A stretch of 64,000 bases of DNA, taken from NCBI GenBank assembly GCA_022702545.1, contig JAHRBC010000001.1, positions 868,001-932,000 of the forward strand. The letters run 5' to 3'. This document shows, piece after piece, positions 24,108 through 38,045 of this stretch. The notes beneath the pieces were generated by a model that made no database searches, was not told the origin of the DNA, and worked only from the letters and a program-made list of their open reading frames with translations. The position numbers were made by a program, and so were the translations under genes. Positions within the stretch are counted from its first letter, which is position 1. Each line of letters starts with the position of its first letter. The stretch is from Phycomyces nitens (Eukaryota; Mucoromycota; Mucoromycetes; Mucorales; Phycomycetaceae).

Positions 24108-25486
24108 CGCCGCTTTACAAAGGAAACAATTGAAGAACTTGCTCTGGAAATAACAGAGACTTCTTACACTGATGAAGACTTTGGTATTATTGAGACAAGC
24201 CTCAACGTTTACGGACAGTTTCTTGAGTACGAGTTGAGCGGAAACTCTCAAGAGTCCATCGAGTCCAAAAGATACATTTACAAGGGGCAGAACACGGTAC
24301 TCAAGCTCGTAACACAGCACGAAAAGCTTGACTTCTTGGAAAAGGTTGACGACAAGGGGTTCCTGGAAGAAGTTCGAATGAGCAGAGACTCATTCGAAAA
24401 GCTTTACGAAATGGTCAGGGATCATCCCCTTTACCAGTACACAAGCAAATCGAGGCAAACTGATGTCAGGCTCCAGATTGCAGTTGTCCTGGAGAGACTG
24501 GGAAGCTGTGGAAATGGCTCATCCTGTGGCAGACTTGCTCGTCGATCCGGAGTTTTCCGTAAGTAATCTGCATTGTTACTTTCTATTTTCTGGGATTATT
24601 AGATTAATTTGATTGTTATGCACTTATTAGCAGGAAGCATCCCAGCATTTACGACTCGTTTCTTCGATGTGATCTTATCAATGAAAGATCAATTTCTTTT
24701 CTGGCCTGGCGAATTGGAGAAGGCTAAGATCGTCGAGGAGAACAAGAAGCAGCTTGGGTTCCCAGACCTTGTAGGATTCTTGGATGGATGCACCTTTTCT
24801 CTCGCCAGGGCACCCTCGTTCAGAAAAGACGAGCATTATAGCCGCAAGTCAGTATATTGCATCAATACGATGGCTATATGCGATCACGACAAGAAGATCC
24901 GGTATATCTCGACCGGATTCTTTGGGAGCTGCCACGACATGCGCGTGTAAAGAGAGACAAGCTTGGGGATGCGCACCGAAGGATACTTTTCGGATGACTA
25001 GTACGTCTTGGCTGATGGAGGATATATGGCTACAAACCATGTGGTCCTAATCTGAAAGAAGCTAAGAAACTAGCCGATGAGCATTTCAGACCAGAAGTTC
25101 AACACCTACATTGCCATGATGAGGATCAAGATTGAATACGCGTTTGGAATCTTGAAAGAGAGATTCTATTCTCTCAAGGCCATCCCAGTACAGGTCCAAC
25201 GCAAAAAGGACATCAGATGGTGAATTCCTGGATTGAAGTGTGCGTCATCCTAAACAACTTTTTGATGGACCAAACAACCGACGAACTCACCATCAACATG
25301 AGAATGTACTGGGATGGTCTTGAGAGTGCACGAGTAGAGGCACTCGAGAATGGGGATGGAGAGAGTCCTGGTGACGACGACGACGATATTACAGGCACCA
25401 TCACTGAGTCTGGCCGGGCCAAGTATGATAGGCTGAAGAGAATTGTGCTGCAACACAATGGATATGATCATCTTCTTGATAATTAA
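24108..25486 (+). pseudogene. PIF/Harbinger-type transposase (DDE_Tnp_4), inactivated
   Basis: Coding frame runs from 24108 (just after a stop) to 24558, an intron 24559-24633 ending TTAGCAG, then 24634 onward. Recognisable DDE parts are LVGFLDGCTF (first D), GSCHDMRV (second D), LADGGYMATNHV (third, ~25010) and IKIEYAFGILKERF. The frame breaks right after CHDMRV by what looks like a 1-base loss (24949). A TAG then interrupts the frame at ~25000, a TGA at ~25050, and further shifts occur before the terminal open piece 25217-25486. The element cannot make a full transposase. It faces the convergent ORF at 25639-26663, likely the element's second gene. Terminal repeats were not identified. Confidence 0.82.
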
Positions 25487-25638
25487 CCATATATCTTTGT
25501 AATTTTTTCCTTCTCTTTTGCTCAAACTTATACATATAATAAAAATATTCAATATCCAACAAACCAAGGCAAAGGCATAATTGAAACACTTGGATAAAGA
25601 CTAAATATGATATCCAAAATATATCATTCTATATCCAT

Positions 25639-26663
25639 CTATCTGTAAAGGCTAGAATATTTAATTAAAAAAATATCAATGGTTTTGAGTTCCTTTATCA
25701 CTCTCTCTTCAGACCAGCTAAACATTTTAGCCATCTCAAAGATAATATCCTTTTTTAGACGACGCATGCGATCCTCGTCCAAGGCAGCCATTTCCTTCTC
25801 CTGGAGTTCCCTGTCCAGAGCAAGTTTTTTAACAGCTTCCTTTTCCCAGGCTTGCTGGTAGGCGACAAGCTTTTCTTGATATTGTCTTGCAACTTCGCCA
25901 AAAGTTGTAATGTCCTTTTGTGACCTTTTATTGAACTCTTCTCCAAGTTTGGCCATGTCTAATGTTCCCTTCTGGGCCAGAGGCCTTTTCTTGAACTCTT
26001 CTCTAATTTCGTCCATGCCTAATGTTCTCTTCTGGCCCAGAGACCTTTTCGCGTCGCTGCTGCTGCTTGAGTCAAGAGACTCAGATACTCTCTCATCATC
26101 ATCATCGTCTTCTTCGTCTTCAGATTAATTCCCAAACATCTTTTTAAGATCCACAGGATCGTCGCTGTTTCTGATTCCTTTGGACTCTGTAATTAAGGAC
26201 TTCATGACTTCCCTCAACCGAGAGGATTTTGGGCAAATTCTATAGATACACTCTAAAATATATATATATAATATTTAATAGCTATTCAAGATGTTTTTTT
26301 TTTAATTTGCTTCAACTTAACCTTATAATCTTTTATATTTTTAGAAGCTCCTTCCTCACTTTGGACCCACTTTTCATAAGACTCACAAAATTCATTTGTG
26401 AGCAGGAATTCCAGTATTTTCTCAATGTCCAGAACCGATCTCTCATCATCTTGATAAAAGAACTCCTGGTAGCAATCCTCAATGACATCATACTTGGCAG
26501 TTCCGGAAACGTTTTTATCCTTGCGACCGCAAAGGTACTTTTTCAACTGCTTTCCTCCGTCACTGATCAAGATATAGAACAAGTTCGTATCATCGCCAAT
26601 TCTCCAAGGGAGCATTTTCTCATTTGTATCTTGGTGAAAGGCATTGGTGTCGGTGTTATTCAT
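25639..26663 (-). pseudogene. Probable accessory ORF of the Harbinger element (broken)
   Basis: First part 26663-26286 starts MNNTDTNAFHQDTNEKM and includes an acidic/aromatic segment (YDVIEDCYQEFFYQDDERS). After an intron-like stretch ending TATTTTAG at ~26260, the frame resumes (LREVMKSLITESKGI), meets a TAA at ~26126 (after KKMFGN), and continues as an Asp/Ser-rich stretch and a helical tail (MDEIREEFKKRP.., 26016-25639). PIF/Harbinger elements usually encode a second, DNA-binding (Myb/SANT-like) protein beside the transposase; position and convergent orientation fit that, but I cannot see a diagnostic SANT motif. The in-frame stop suggests decay. Confidence 0.5.
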
Positions 26664-26689
26664 TTTGAGAAATTGTCAGAAAGAAAGAA

Positions 26690-26731
26690 AAGAAAAGAAA
26701 AGAAAAGAAAGAAAGAAAGAAAGAAAGAAAT
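26690..26731. repeat. GAAA/GAAAA microsatellite
   Basis: Simple purine repeat (AGAAA units) just upstream of the 26663 start codon of the Harbinger partner ORF. Confidence 0.9.
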
Positions 26732-26889
26732 GAACAAGACAGGATCGTTTAATATATATATATATATGTAGAAAAGTTTTTATTTCCAACTATACTGGTT
26801 GATGTACTGGCATTTTTCATTTTTTCTTATTTTTCTTTAATCATTTAAACACGTCTATCTCACAATCGAGCAACACAAAGGAGACAGTT

Positions 26890-27860
26890 TTCTATGGATA
26901 TGCTAAGCTCTCCGACACTGAAAAAGGAATTCTCTTTGGGTTCCACATGGTTGGAATACCATTTGTTGAAATTCACAGACATTGTAATGTTTATAAAGAA
27001 ACAGTACACCATATGAGACAAAAGTATTACATGAATAGATCTCTAGAGGATAAATCTCGTGAAGGCCGATCCAAGATTCACATCCTAGAGACGATTGTCG
27101 TTTGGGGATGATTATCAAGAGAAATCCCCATCAAACATTAGCTACGATTACAAATGACATGGAGGACATTATCAAAGTCTCCATTTCAAAAGCCACAATA
27201 AGAAATACTTTGCATAGCCTTGACTACAACTGGTGTGTTGCAATGTCAAAGCCTTTCCCAACTCTGGCAAACATGGCTGAAAGACAGAAATGTGGACGAG
27301 AGAAGATGAATCGAAAAGAATGGATGACTGTGATATAGAGTGATGAGTCTCACTTTACACTTTTTTAAAAGAGATGGACGGGATTATGTGTGGATGAGTT
27401 CTGACGAAAAGTACCTGCCCGACTGTCTTTGATCAAAAAAACCAGCGAGATGAAGGATTGGTAATGATGAGGGTATGCATTTGATCCAGAGGTGCTGTAT
27501 TTCTAAACGGCAACATGAATGCAAGACAAATTCACGCTGCTCTATGATATGAAATATAATGAGATCGGCAGCTATCAATTCCAAGAGGACAATGGCACGC
27601 CGAATAAAGCAGCCATGTTAAAAACATGTAAAGATGATTTTAGAATAGATGCTCTTGACTAGCCATCAAAAAGGTCTGACTAAAGTCCAATCGAGAACAT
27701 CTGGAGACTTGATAATGCCTTTATTTCTTTTGGAAAATGAGGTCTGACAAGCCTATTGATCTGAAGGAGGCTTTACAAGAAGACTAGAATATTGTAACAG
27801 TAGATGTTTGTAAAATATACTGTCTTTACATTGACGATCGGTTGGCTGTTTGTAATGAAA
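26890..27860 (+). pseudogene. Tc1/mariner-type transposase relic
   Basis: Ordered remnants of a Tc1 transposase lie in several frames. They are a helix-turn-helix start (LSDTEKGILFGFHMVG), a second HTH part (RNPHQTLATITNDMED), the catalytic-region motif SDESHFTLF (~27340), FQEDNGTPNKAA (~27570) and SPIENIW (~27690), which matches the family's NPIENLW. Stop codons and frameshifts separate them (for example TAG just before SDES and TAG within the LDWP-type motif). It is inactive. Terminal inverted repeats were not found by eye. Confidence 0.85.
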
Positions 27861-28553
27861 ATAAATTCACACATTATTTATTAAACATAACCTATTTATT
27901 GTTACTGGAAACTCAATATCTTTTTAGTCTCTATGAATCTCAGGAATACATGTGAGCTTTATACCCTCAAGATATATGATTATTGATCTTATCGTCGGAT
28001 ATTAAAATCTTAAATATTTTAGTCTGGACCCTGTAGTTTCTGTCATTTTTTTTAATAAAACGTTCCTCTTTGTGACACTTGATAAAAACAAGTCTTGTTC
28101 TACAAAGAAAAATATTCTGTCAATTTTATCTTGCAAATGAAACTAGAATCAAAATAGGTAAGGATCAACGGAGTCTAAAGCTACCAGCTTTTGTATTAAG
28201 GATCCCTTGGTTTAACTCGACTTTACAACTTTTAGTCATCGGTTATCATTTCAAAAGTCTAGCTAGTGACAGCAATTGGCCTCATTTAGCCCTCTCGTAT
28301 AGGATTATTATCTTGAGATGGAATGCATGCCCTAGAGGGGTTTCAGTAGGCTTTAAAGATTCAAATAAAAGCATCTAGTAAATATTATTCATAAGTTTTG
28401 CATGGGTTATAATTGCTTCAATATGAAATAAAGCGATGCCAATGTTTTTGTTTTTTAATTTAATTTAATTTAATTTAATATCACTCTTACACATAATGTC
28501 TGTGTATATTGTTTTTTTTTGTTTGGATAAATTTAAGAGTAATTACTCTCTAT
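27861..28553. other. AT-rich intergenic, no gene seen
   Basis: A 99-codon frame at 28079-28378 lacks an ATG start and recognisable features. A (TTTAA)n tract lies at ~28457-28480. Nothing else noted. Confidence 0.4.
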
Positions 28554-30686
<2,133 letters not shown>

Positions 30687-30926
30687 GTTCTTCTCTCCAG
30701 CTTCCCAGGCTACAAAAGCGTACAAACATTATTTATCTTACCATTGAAAAAAAAATCCAGTGGCCTCAACCCAAAAGTAGGGAGTCTCTGTGACGTTTTG
30801 TTACCTGATTGGATCTGGGCGGTCAATGCAAGAATCGTTAATTCTTTGCGTTCCTGAGAAAATCAGCCAAGATGCTTTCAAGAGTGTCTTTTTTGATATT
30901 CTTCATATTTCTTTCGTACTATTATC

Positions 30927-32779
30927 ATGACTTCCTATCCAACCATAAAAAACCCATTGATCCCAAGCCCACCTCCCAAGCGAATTTCTCGCTCCCGTCT
31001 TCTCAGCAGCTTTTCTAGCTCATCGACACTCAAGACCTCTGTGTCTACAAGCACATTTTGCAGATTTATGAGCAAGTCACTCCTCCAACTTTCCAATGCA
31101 AAAGTTGGAGTTCTAATGACACCTACCAGGCGAATCATGCCCACATCAAAGCCACTATCCTCACACTCGGACTTGATCTTGGCCGACGACAAGAAGAAGA
31201 AGGATATTTTTGGAAAGGCCAAGGCATCTGTAGAGCCAGCTGTACACTACAACGGCCCTTGTTATACAATTGATCAGCTTTCTGATGAGAAACTAGCGTG
31301 GATAAGACAAGAGCATACTGCGGGATTTCTTGGTCAGAACTTAAAGAACACCCTGTCCAATTATGGCCGGTTTATTGTACTCTGTAAGCCTTACGCTTCC
31401 AGCCAGGCAATGTAAGAAATGCTCTTATATAGATCTACATTCTGATATTGCTCACTATGCATTCAATCTAGTACAAACTCACATCATATTGTCAAGAAGC
31501 CTCATGGTCCAAAAGCAATGTTTTACTTGAGAAGTATCTTTTCGTCCAATTCATCAGTGTCCATTGGATCAATAAAGTCTAACCTGCTCTCTATAGTTCT
31601 CCAGGTCACAAATACCGAATCTTCAAAGTGTAGGTGAAATGTGCTAATCGTACTAGACCAAGACACCTCTACTTATTTTTAATCCCTGTCTTTAACCCTA
31701 GCTTGCAAGTTTCGCTGCAGTGTTCAGGTCAACCAGGAGTTCTGTATGAGCTCATATGTAACCAGTGAGAAACGTGGAAAGTCAAGCACAGAAGCCAACT
31801 TTGATGAAACGTTTTTATTGCAAGTATCTGTGATATATTCCATAATATTTTAACACTCAATTAGTGATGTGAGTGAGCCTACTACGGCCACAATAAGTCT
31901 GTATTCTCAACCACGATCAGCTAGTGTCTTCAACATAAGAGGAAGGGCAGATGATATCTGCGTAGGCGAAGAATCATTCCACATAACCCTTGATCCAAAG
32001 GAAAAACATTTTCAGCGCTTTGAAATCCACGACAAATCACAGCCAAACAAGTACAGCTCATACCAAGTGCTGGCTGTGTTTGGCATGTACATAAGCCAAC
32101 GCGCACAGATCTTGCTAAACGACACAATTCTTATTGCCGACTATGTTACAGTCTATGTCCAAGGTCCTATGGCACCAGTATGTTATCCTCTTTACAGTTC
32201 ATTACATGTCCTAATTATATCCACACCTTTCACTACATAGAAAAGGGAACGTTTTTGGGCTGTATTGCGTGGTGTGAAACTCGAAATGTATGATTTTGAG
32301 TACAGAGAGGTACAGTATAGATTCTATTAAAAGAATATTTTCCTAGACTGACATACAAGGTTATAAAGGCACGTCCCACTCGTTACATTCTACCTCTTGA
32401 TACGCTTGTTGAGGCGTTTTACCCAAACATGAATAAGGATGATAGGCATCAGATGATGAATGAATCCCATTGTCTTGCTCTGCAGTTCTCTGAAAACTCC
32501 TTAAGCCCTTTTGACGAAAAGAGTGTCCAGGATGACCTTGATTCATTTGAATACCGAATGTACATGCTTGCCGATACAGCCGAAGGCTCACACGATTGGT
32601 TAAACGCACTCAATTTTGCGGCCTCCATATTTGATGAGCTCCACAACGAAACGCACGGAAATATGGACAATGGATCTTTTACCAACAGTCAAGACAGCGA
32701 CCTTGACATGCGCTATTCTATATCATCTTGTACGGATCATAGTAATCTCAAAACAATTCCTGCTCAATTGTTATGGTGA
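30927..32779 (+). CDS. Anillin-like protein with C-terminal PH domain
   Basis: Exons 30927-31411, 31472-31629, 31702-31823, ~31878-32177, 32241-32309 and 32360-32779; ~517 aa. The N-terminus is Ser/Thr/basic-rich (PPPKRISRSRLLSSFSSSS). A middle beta-rich region (LQVTNTESSK.., FRCSVQVNQEF, NFDETFLL, TATISLYSQ) resembles the C2-like part of anillin-homology proteins. The C-terminal PH domain starts ERFWAVLRGVKLEMYDFEYRE and ends at a helix, AEGSHDWLNALNFA. Anillin/Mid/Bud4-type proteins organise septins and the contractile ring; that role is inferred from domain order. The acceptor of the fourth exon is uncertain: the nearest AG (31864) shifts the frame, while the AG at 31877 keeps it. Confidence 0.72.
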
Positions 32780-33929
32780 ACCTTCATTTCTATAGATATA
32801 TATATATATATATAGATGTATATATTATTTTTATTGACGTCTTGCAGAGTGTACTCTTTTTACATTTAATAATTTAATACCAGAAGATTACCAGGAGCGT
32901 TTAGATTCTGTAATTTTAATAAGCACATGAACTATTATGATAAAGCACCCTCTTGGAAGTATGTGTGTCTGTATCAACTGGTACCAATTTGCAGGGATAA
33001 TCATGGAAATCGGGTTTTATGAATGGAATGTTACTCTTAACCTTATCCGTTAAGCATGCCTTGATGCTGTGTGTGTAACATGGGACACTGAATATTTCTG
33101 GTTGGATTGGGACCAAATGAAACAACCTTTTTCCCATCTAATGATATTCTAATGCTAGTTACTCTAAAACAATTCTTGCTTTGAATATATGTATATACAT
33201 AATAGTCTTCTCAGTCTTTAATAAATATGATAGCCAAGGTGTTGTAGATTATCTTGGCTACCTTTTTTTTTCATTACTGGATCAAACACTTTTGAATGAA
33301 CCTTAAATATTGTAAACGCTTTTTTACCATATGAACCTCAATACCCAATTACGTATACCCGGTTAATTTTGCTTATCCACCAAGATATCATTGTTCATTT
33401 TAACAAAAAGAAATAACAATAAAAGTAAAGCCAAAGGTATATTATTACACATTTATAAACCAATAGTCAAGGGACATTGTACATTAAATGTTTTATATTT
33501 AGCCTATTATCAAAGCCTTGTATAAAACACTTTTGATTTCATACTTATTCCGAATATGTACAATTACTCTCTTTTGTAAAATTTCTTTTATAACTCTTGG
33601 CTTTAATCAAGCATCTTTACTGTTATATAGAACACATATTTCAAAAACAAAGGGACCAATAAATTGAATATAATTGGATCGGGTTTTATGAAAAAAAAAA
33701 AACTCTAGGCTTACTAAATATTATACCCATTGTTTTTAATCCACAGTAATATGCCTATATCAGTACTCTTTATTCGCATCCAAAAAAAATGGAATCTGAA
33801 CTATTATAATGCTAATGGTTTATATATAAGTTTTAATAAGTATCCGGATAGTACATTAAAGAATAATTTACCAGGCATTATATATTAACATGATGAATTC
33901 TAAGACTCGGTGTGATTTTGGTTATCGTA
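32780..33929. other. AT-rich intergenic, no gene seen
   Basis: No supported frame. A TA tract at ~32794-32815 follows the anillin-like gene. The right part runs into the repeat complex described below. Confidence 0.4.
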
Positions 33930-34205
33930 GTATAACCACCACAGCCAAATGAAATACAGACTCCACAACCGATCTCCAGTTACAACTTGGTAATGACCCT
34001 GTCAAGTTAACATCTCAGGAATAGTTACAGACTAGGCACTCGTACACTTCTCACTGCTACAGTAATAACCAACCATTACATGACAGGCACTTTAATTACA
34101 ATAGAATTCGAATAATATTATATAATCAATCATAATATTCTTTCTTTAATAAAGTCACTATCACAGTATTCTTATTTTCCTTTTAGCATACCAACATTAT
34201 CAAAT
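33930..34205 (-). repeat. Terminal-type repeat T1
   Basis: On the minus strand it aligns with 38506-38765 and 41659-41920, sharing AAGAAAGAATATTATG near one edge, then GTGAGAAGTGTACG.., GTTAACTTG and a GTGGT..TATAC-like inner part. It is one of five related ~250-300-bp segments in this region that occur in both orientations. Confidence 0.65.
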
Positions 34206-34488
34206 ATCTCAATGGTAAGGTATAGTTTTTACGATCAGGGTCAAATTTACAAAATTATGACTTTTAACTAGTAAGTTCATCTGCTATTAACGACCGGTAT
34301 ACAAATTCAGGGTTATATTAAGATACATAATTTGCCAAAGCACTTTAATTAGATCGTCTGTAAGAGTACAATAGTATCTAATAGACACAACATTCATAGC
34401 AGTAAGCATCAAGGTTGAAAACGTCCAAGGTTTTTAACTAAGTAGAATCTCTCATGGTGGCTGAAAATTATCCTCTTAGGCAAGTAAC

Positions 34489-35451
34489 GATGTCATCTCT
34501 TGTGGTGTGAGAGTATTTTACAGACGCTTGGGTTTTGATTGTTTTGTTTCTCTCTTTTACGCGTTTTACTACGTCTCTCATGTAAGTACCTAATGCAATG
34601 AGCATCATCTTGTTAAAGCCAGCTTGACTATGCCTCTTTGGCGCACAAAACTAAACTGAGCTTCTTTTCCACTACTTTTTTTGAATAGGCGACTCATAAT
34701 CCCAGCCTTTAAAGAAGATGACAAAAAACAAGATGGGGTAATGTCAAGAGCTCATTGGTAATCATCTTGAACAGAATGTTAACTTTTTTTTCTCTAATCA
34801 CCTATAGACAATACAAAATCATTGACCTGCGGCCATATTCTTTCTCTTGCGTGGAAAAAATCTGCTTCTACCTTTCACATTCACTATTATTATTTTTTGA
34901 CGCACAAATACACTAACATCTATTTTGACTTCTTTCTATGTGCATCATACAGCCAGCCAGTCCTTTAGGTGCCTGTGTGGAATTGTAACAAAGACCCTCA
35001 GGTGTCTACTGGACTCATAATCGGTAAGCATCATTCCAATTGTCATTCCCCAAACACAATCACAGCTTCTTCTCTTTTTTGCTCTAGATACGAGGTTCAA
35101 GCCAACGGGATCGTAGGAGTGGTGTCGAGGATCCTGACTGAGCTCTGGTGGTGTCCCGGTTTCCAGGTTTCGGTTTGGGAGTGGTCGGAGGTAGATTAGT
35201 GGGTTTAGATTGGGGGAAATGTGGGAGGCTTTAGATAGGCCCTTCATCGAGTGAGCTGATCCATTCGGTGTCGTATCCTTGGCGTGTCTGGCTAAACGTT
35301 GGGTATGTATTTTTTATTCTTTTATTACCTCTCTTTCTTTTTTGCTGCAGCAGATTTTAACACGCAAGAGAAAGATATGAAGCACGTATGGATGACCTGG
35401 AACAGCCGCAAAGATTATGTTTGTTTGGAAGGAATTTAATTGTTATTATTA
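34489..35451 (+). other. Cassette K, copy A: exon-like segments on plus, 100-codon frame on minus
   Basis: Present three times (here, 40149-41116 reversed, 43828-44791). The plus strand has convincing intron signals: GTAAGT at ~34581, CTATAG at ~34808, TACAG at ~34950, GTAAGC at ~35024 with a pyrimidine-rich tract ending GCTCTAG at ~35089, and GTATGT to CTGCAG at ~35350. Its last exon reads D(F)NTQEKDMKHVWMTWNSRK..LEGI. I could not join all exons into one long frame. The opposite strand has an uninterrupted frame (35247-34945, MKGLSKASHISPNLNP...). Inside K, ATTCTTTCTCTTGCGTG (~34836) recurs inverted at ~35362, so K itself may be built on a ~550-bp inverted-repeat element. Confidence 0.5.
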
Positions 35452-36343
35452 TGGTGCATTTAGCTTTAACTATTGACTTTTGTCGAATTTGTTTCAATTT
35501 CGTTTGATAAAACTCCGCAGGTAAAAAATAATGATATTTAACATCCGACATACTGCAAAATATAATTATTATCTCCGCTATGTAACCGTCTCTTACTAGC
35601 AAATCTTTAAAACACTAAGGCTTTTTGTTAAAGCTGTTTAATTAAAAATAGAGCCGCGGGATACATCAATCAATACTATGGCTATCTAATACACGGCTTG
35701 GATTTTTTATAACCTCGTTTTTGCAAAAGTCTTAGGCTTTTGAAAAAATATGTGAAAAAGTTTATATCAAAGTCCGAATATACTTCACATATCTTTAAAA
35801 CACTAAAACTTTTTGTTAAAGCTTTTTAATTAAAAACAAAGCCGCGGGATACATTAAACAGTACAATGGCTATCTAACGCGCGGCTCAGATTTTTTGTAA
35901 CTTTATTTTTGCAAAAGTCTTAGGCTTTTGAAAAGTACGTGAAAATGCTGATATAAAAGTCCGAATGTATTATATAAAATTTATACATATTTAACCTTTT
36001 TTGACTACCTTACGGTTGATCAGGTACAAAAATACGAAGTCACAAGCACGTGACCTGCATTTTTCCTCATAATTTTTTTAAATTTCCGACAATAGCCCTT
36101 CAGCCTGTTTCAATTTCATGAAAATTATGATCTCCGCTATGTAATTGTCGCTTACCAGCATATCTTTAAAACACTAAGGCTTTTCTTTAACGCCATTTAA
36201 TTAAAAATGAAGCCGTGGGATACATTAATCAATGCTATGGCTTTCTAACGCGCGGCTCAGATTTTTGATATATTTATTTTTGCAAAAGTCTTAGGCTTTT
36301 GAAAAGTGCGTAAAAAAGTTGATATCTAAGTCCGAATGCACCA
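35452..36343. mobile_element. Non-autonomous TA-flanked DNA element (892 bp)
   Basis: Starts TGGTGCATT and ends AATGCACCA; imperfect similarity of the two ends extends ~30 bp (shared ..ACTTTT). It is flanked by TA on both sides (35450-35451 and 36344-36345). The other two copies of the surrounding sequence (40140-40150 reversed, 44790-44800) have a single TA with no insert, which is an empty site. Internally a ~190-bp block occurs three times (~35600, ~35790, ~36160), each with AAACACTAA(G/A)(G/A)CTTTT and GCAAAAGTCTTAGGCTTTTG. No transposase is encoded. TA duplication points to the Tc1/mariner superfamily. Confidence 0.88.
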
Positions 36344-36787
36344 TATTTAATAAATATATATACTTTACTATCATATTGTTAAGAAAGAATACCATGACTA
36401 CTTATATGTTATTGTTCGTATTCCATTGTAATCAAATTCCATATTATTTAATGGTTGGCTATGACTTTCGTAGTATATCGTATATGTCTAGTTTGTGTGT
36501 AGCTTTTTTAAAGGTGTTAACTTGCTAGTGTTATTAGCAAGTAATGACCAGAATTCAGCTGTGGAGTCTGTGTTTTACTCAATTGTGGTGTGTATACCAC
36601 ATACATAATACAACAAAACTTTATTACTCAGCAGGATATTAAGATATTGACAAATTAATATTGGTTGAAAAAAAAAAAGATGAAAAATAAAGGCTTATAA
36701 ATTAAGTCTTTTATTTGATTAATGTAAATTCAAGATCACTTAAAGCAATAGTGAAAAAGGGTGATATTATTAGTTTATATTATATAT

Positions 36788-36957
36788 TTATGTAATAATA
36801 TTACTGATTTCAAAAATAAATTGATCTTGATGATCAAGATCCAAAGGATCCAAGAGGATTTCAATATCATCTTCATCTTTGTCATTGGCATGATCACCAT
36901 CGTACTCGTAATCCATATTAGAGTCCCCGGTGGTTAAGACAGGAAGATTGCTTGGTT
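36788..36957 (-). pseudogene. Acidic mini-gene copy 1: exon 2 only
   Basis: Same 170-nt exon 2 as copies 3 and 4 (NLPVLTTGDSNMDYEYDG...FEISNIIT), including its AG acceptor. Exon 1 is missing: homology to the intact copies stops at 36958. Just beyond lies ATGTTTGGGCCAGCC (~36985-36999 reversed), a possible scrambled trace of the usual ATGTTCGGCCAAACC start. Probably non-functional. Confidence 0.7.
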
Positions 36958-37330
36958 CTGACACGTTGTGTGTAGCTCCATATTTCCGGCTGGCCCAAAC
37001 ATATCATATCTTCCCAAATCTTTCTGTATCGATTATGTAAACATATTGGTTAAGTAATGACCTTGGGAAGAACATGATTGCTACGTCTGGCGCAGCAATC
37101 AATTGAAAATCATAAGGATTGTAACAAAGAACCCCAACAATATTTATCTATTCCTATCTATCTTATTCATTATTAACTATCCAAAGAAACATGATCTATC
37201 CCAACATTTTAACAATAGTTTAGTAATATCATACTAATTATATTATAGTATTTATTATCGAAATATCTATATAAACATCGAAATGATGAAAGCAATAAAC
37301 GATATCCTTACACTTCACTTCTTTTCTTTT

Positions 37331-37513
37331 ATATATCTTTCTCAAGAGAACAAGCTGCCGATTTCCAATATTTGGGCTAAGGAGTTGTTAGAGAAGATCG
37401 ATATTTACTCTCTTTTTCTTTTATACATCTTTCTCAAGAGAACAAGCTGCCGATTGCCAATCCTTGGGGTAAGGAGTTGTTAGAGGAGATCGATATTTAC
37501 TCTCTTTTTCTTT
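37331..37513. repeat. 92-bp tandem duplication
   Basis: Two adjacent copies, each containing CTCAAGAGAACAAGCTGCCG (at 37341 and 37433) and AAGGAGTTGTTAGAG, with few differences. The 37283-37483 frame is just a read-through of it. Confidence 0.85.
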
Positions 37514-37723
37514 TAATCGTTTGGACCACTTCATTACATAAACCAACACAGCCCGTCTCAATATCAAAACTAACATTTTTTTTTGGATAAAAACTGTCAA
37601 ATGGAAAGACTTATAAAATACTTATTATATTATCTGATAATATAAATGCATAATTAATTAGATTGATAGCCAAAAAAAAAATAGTGATATTATGAGCCCA
37701 TATTGTTTATTTGGGTTATAGAG

Positions 37724-38045
37724 TTATGATATACAGATTTTGGAAATTTCAAAAATAAACCGAGCTTCGGGCTCTAGTTCCGAAGGATCCATAATGATCC
37801 GAATATCATCATCTTCTTCTTTGGCACAGAGTTCGTTGTAGTCGAAATCCGTATCCGACGAAGATGGAGTGGGGATAAGAAGGCTAACCGATTCTAATAT
37901 TGTTTATAAGAGATTAAAGTTATTTTTTGAGGTTATTATTTTATATTTTACCTATAAGAGAATCTGATCTTTCTTTTGTGCAAGGAACACTTGGTTTTGT
38001 AGAGATTTCTGATGAAGATTTAGTAGAGAGGATTTGGCCGAACAT
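37724..38045 (-). CDS. Acidic mini-protein, copy 2 (diverged paralogue, 87 aa)
   Basis: Exons 38045-37952 (94 nt) and 37893-37724 (170 nt), the same lengths and intron phase as copies 3 and 4 although the sequence has diverged widely. It starts MFGQILSTKSSSEISTKPSV and contains RSDSLIE at the splice junction, an acidic centre (AKEEDDDIRIIMDPSELE) and the conserved end RFIFEIS. Conservation concentrated in these motifs, with free change between them, looks like selection on a protein. The upstream TATA box (38103-38113 reversed) is ~67 bp before the ATG, as in the other copies. Function unknown; a basic patch (KERS) followed by an acidic tail would suit a nuclear or binding role, but that is a guess. 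Confidence 0.62.

Larger units (their letters stand above)
34489..36958. repeat. Inverted-repeat arm A (interrupted by an 892-bp insertion)
   Basis: The reverse complement of arm B (39541-41116). After removing the inserted element and one TA duplication (894 bp), arm A is 1576 bp, the same length as arm B, so the two align without net gaps. It contains cassette K (34489-35451), a terminal-type repeat T2 (~36378-36610) and exon 2 of acidic mini-gene copy 1. Confidence 0.88.

Noticed and set aside
28079..28378. 99-codon plus-strand frame
   Set aside because: No ATG, no recognisable sequence, AT-rich surroundings.
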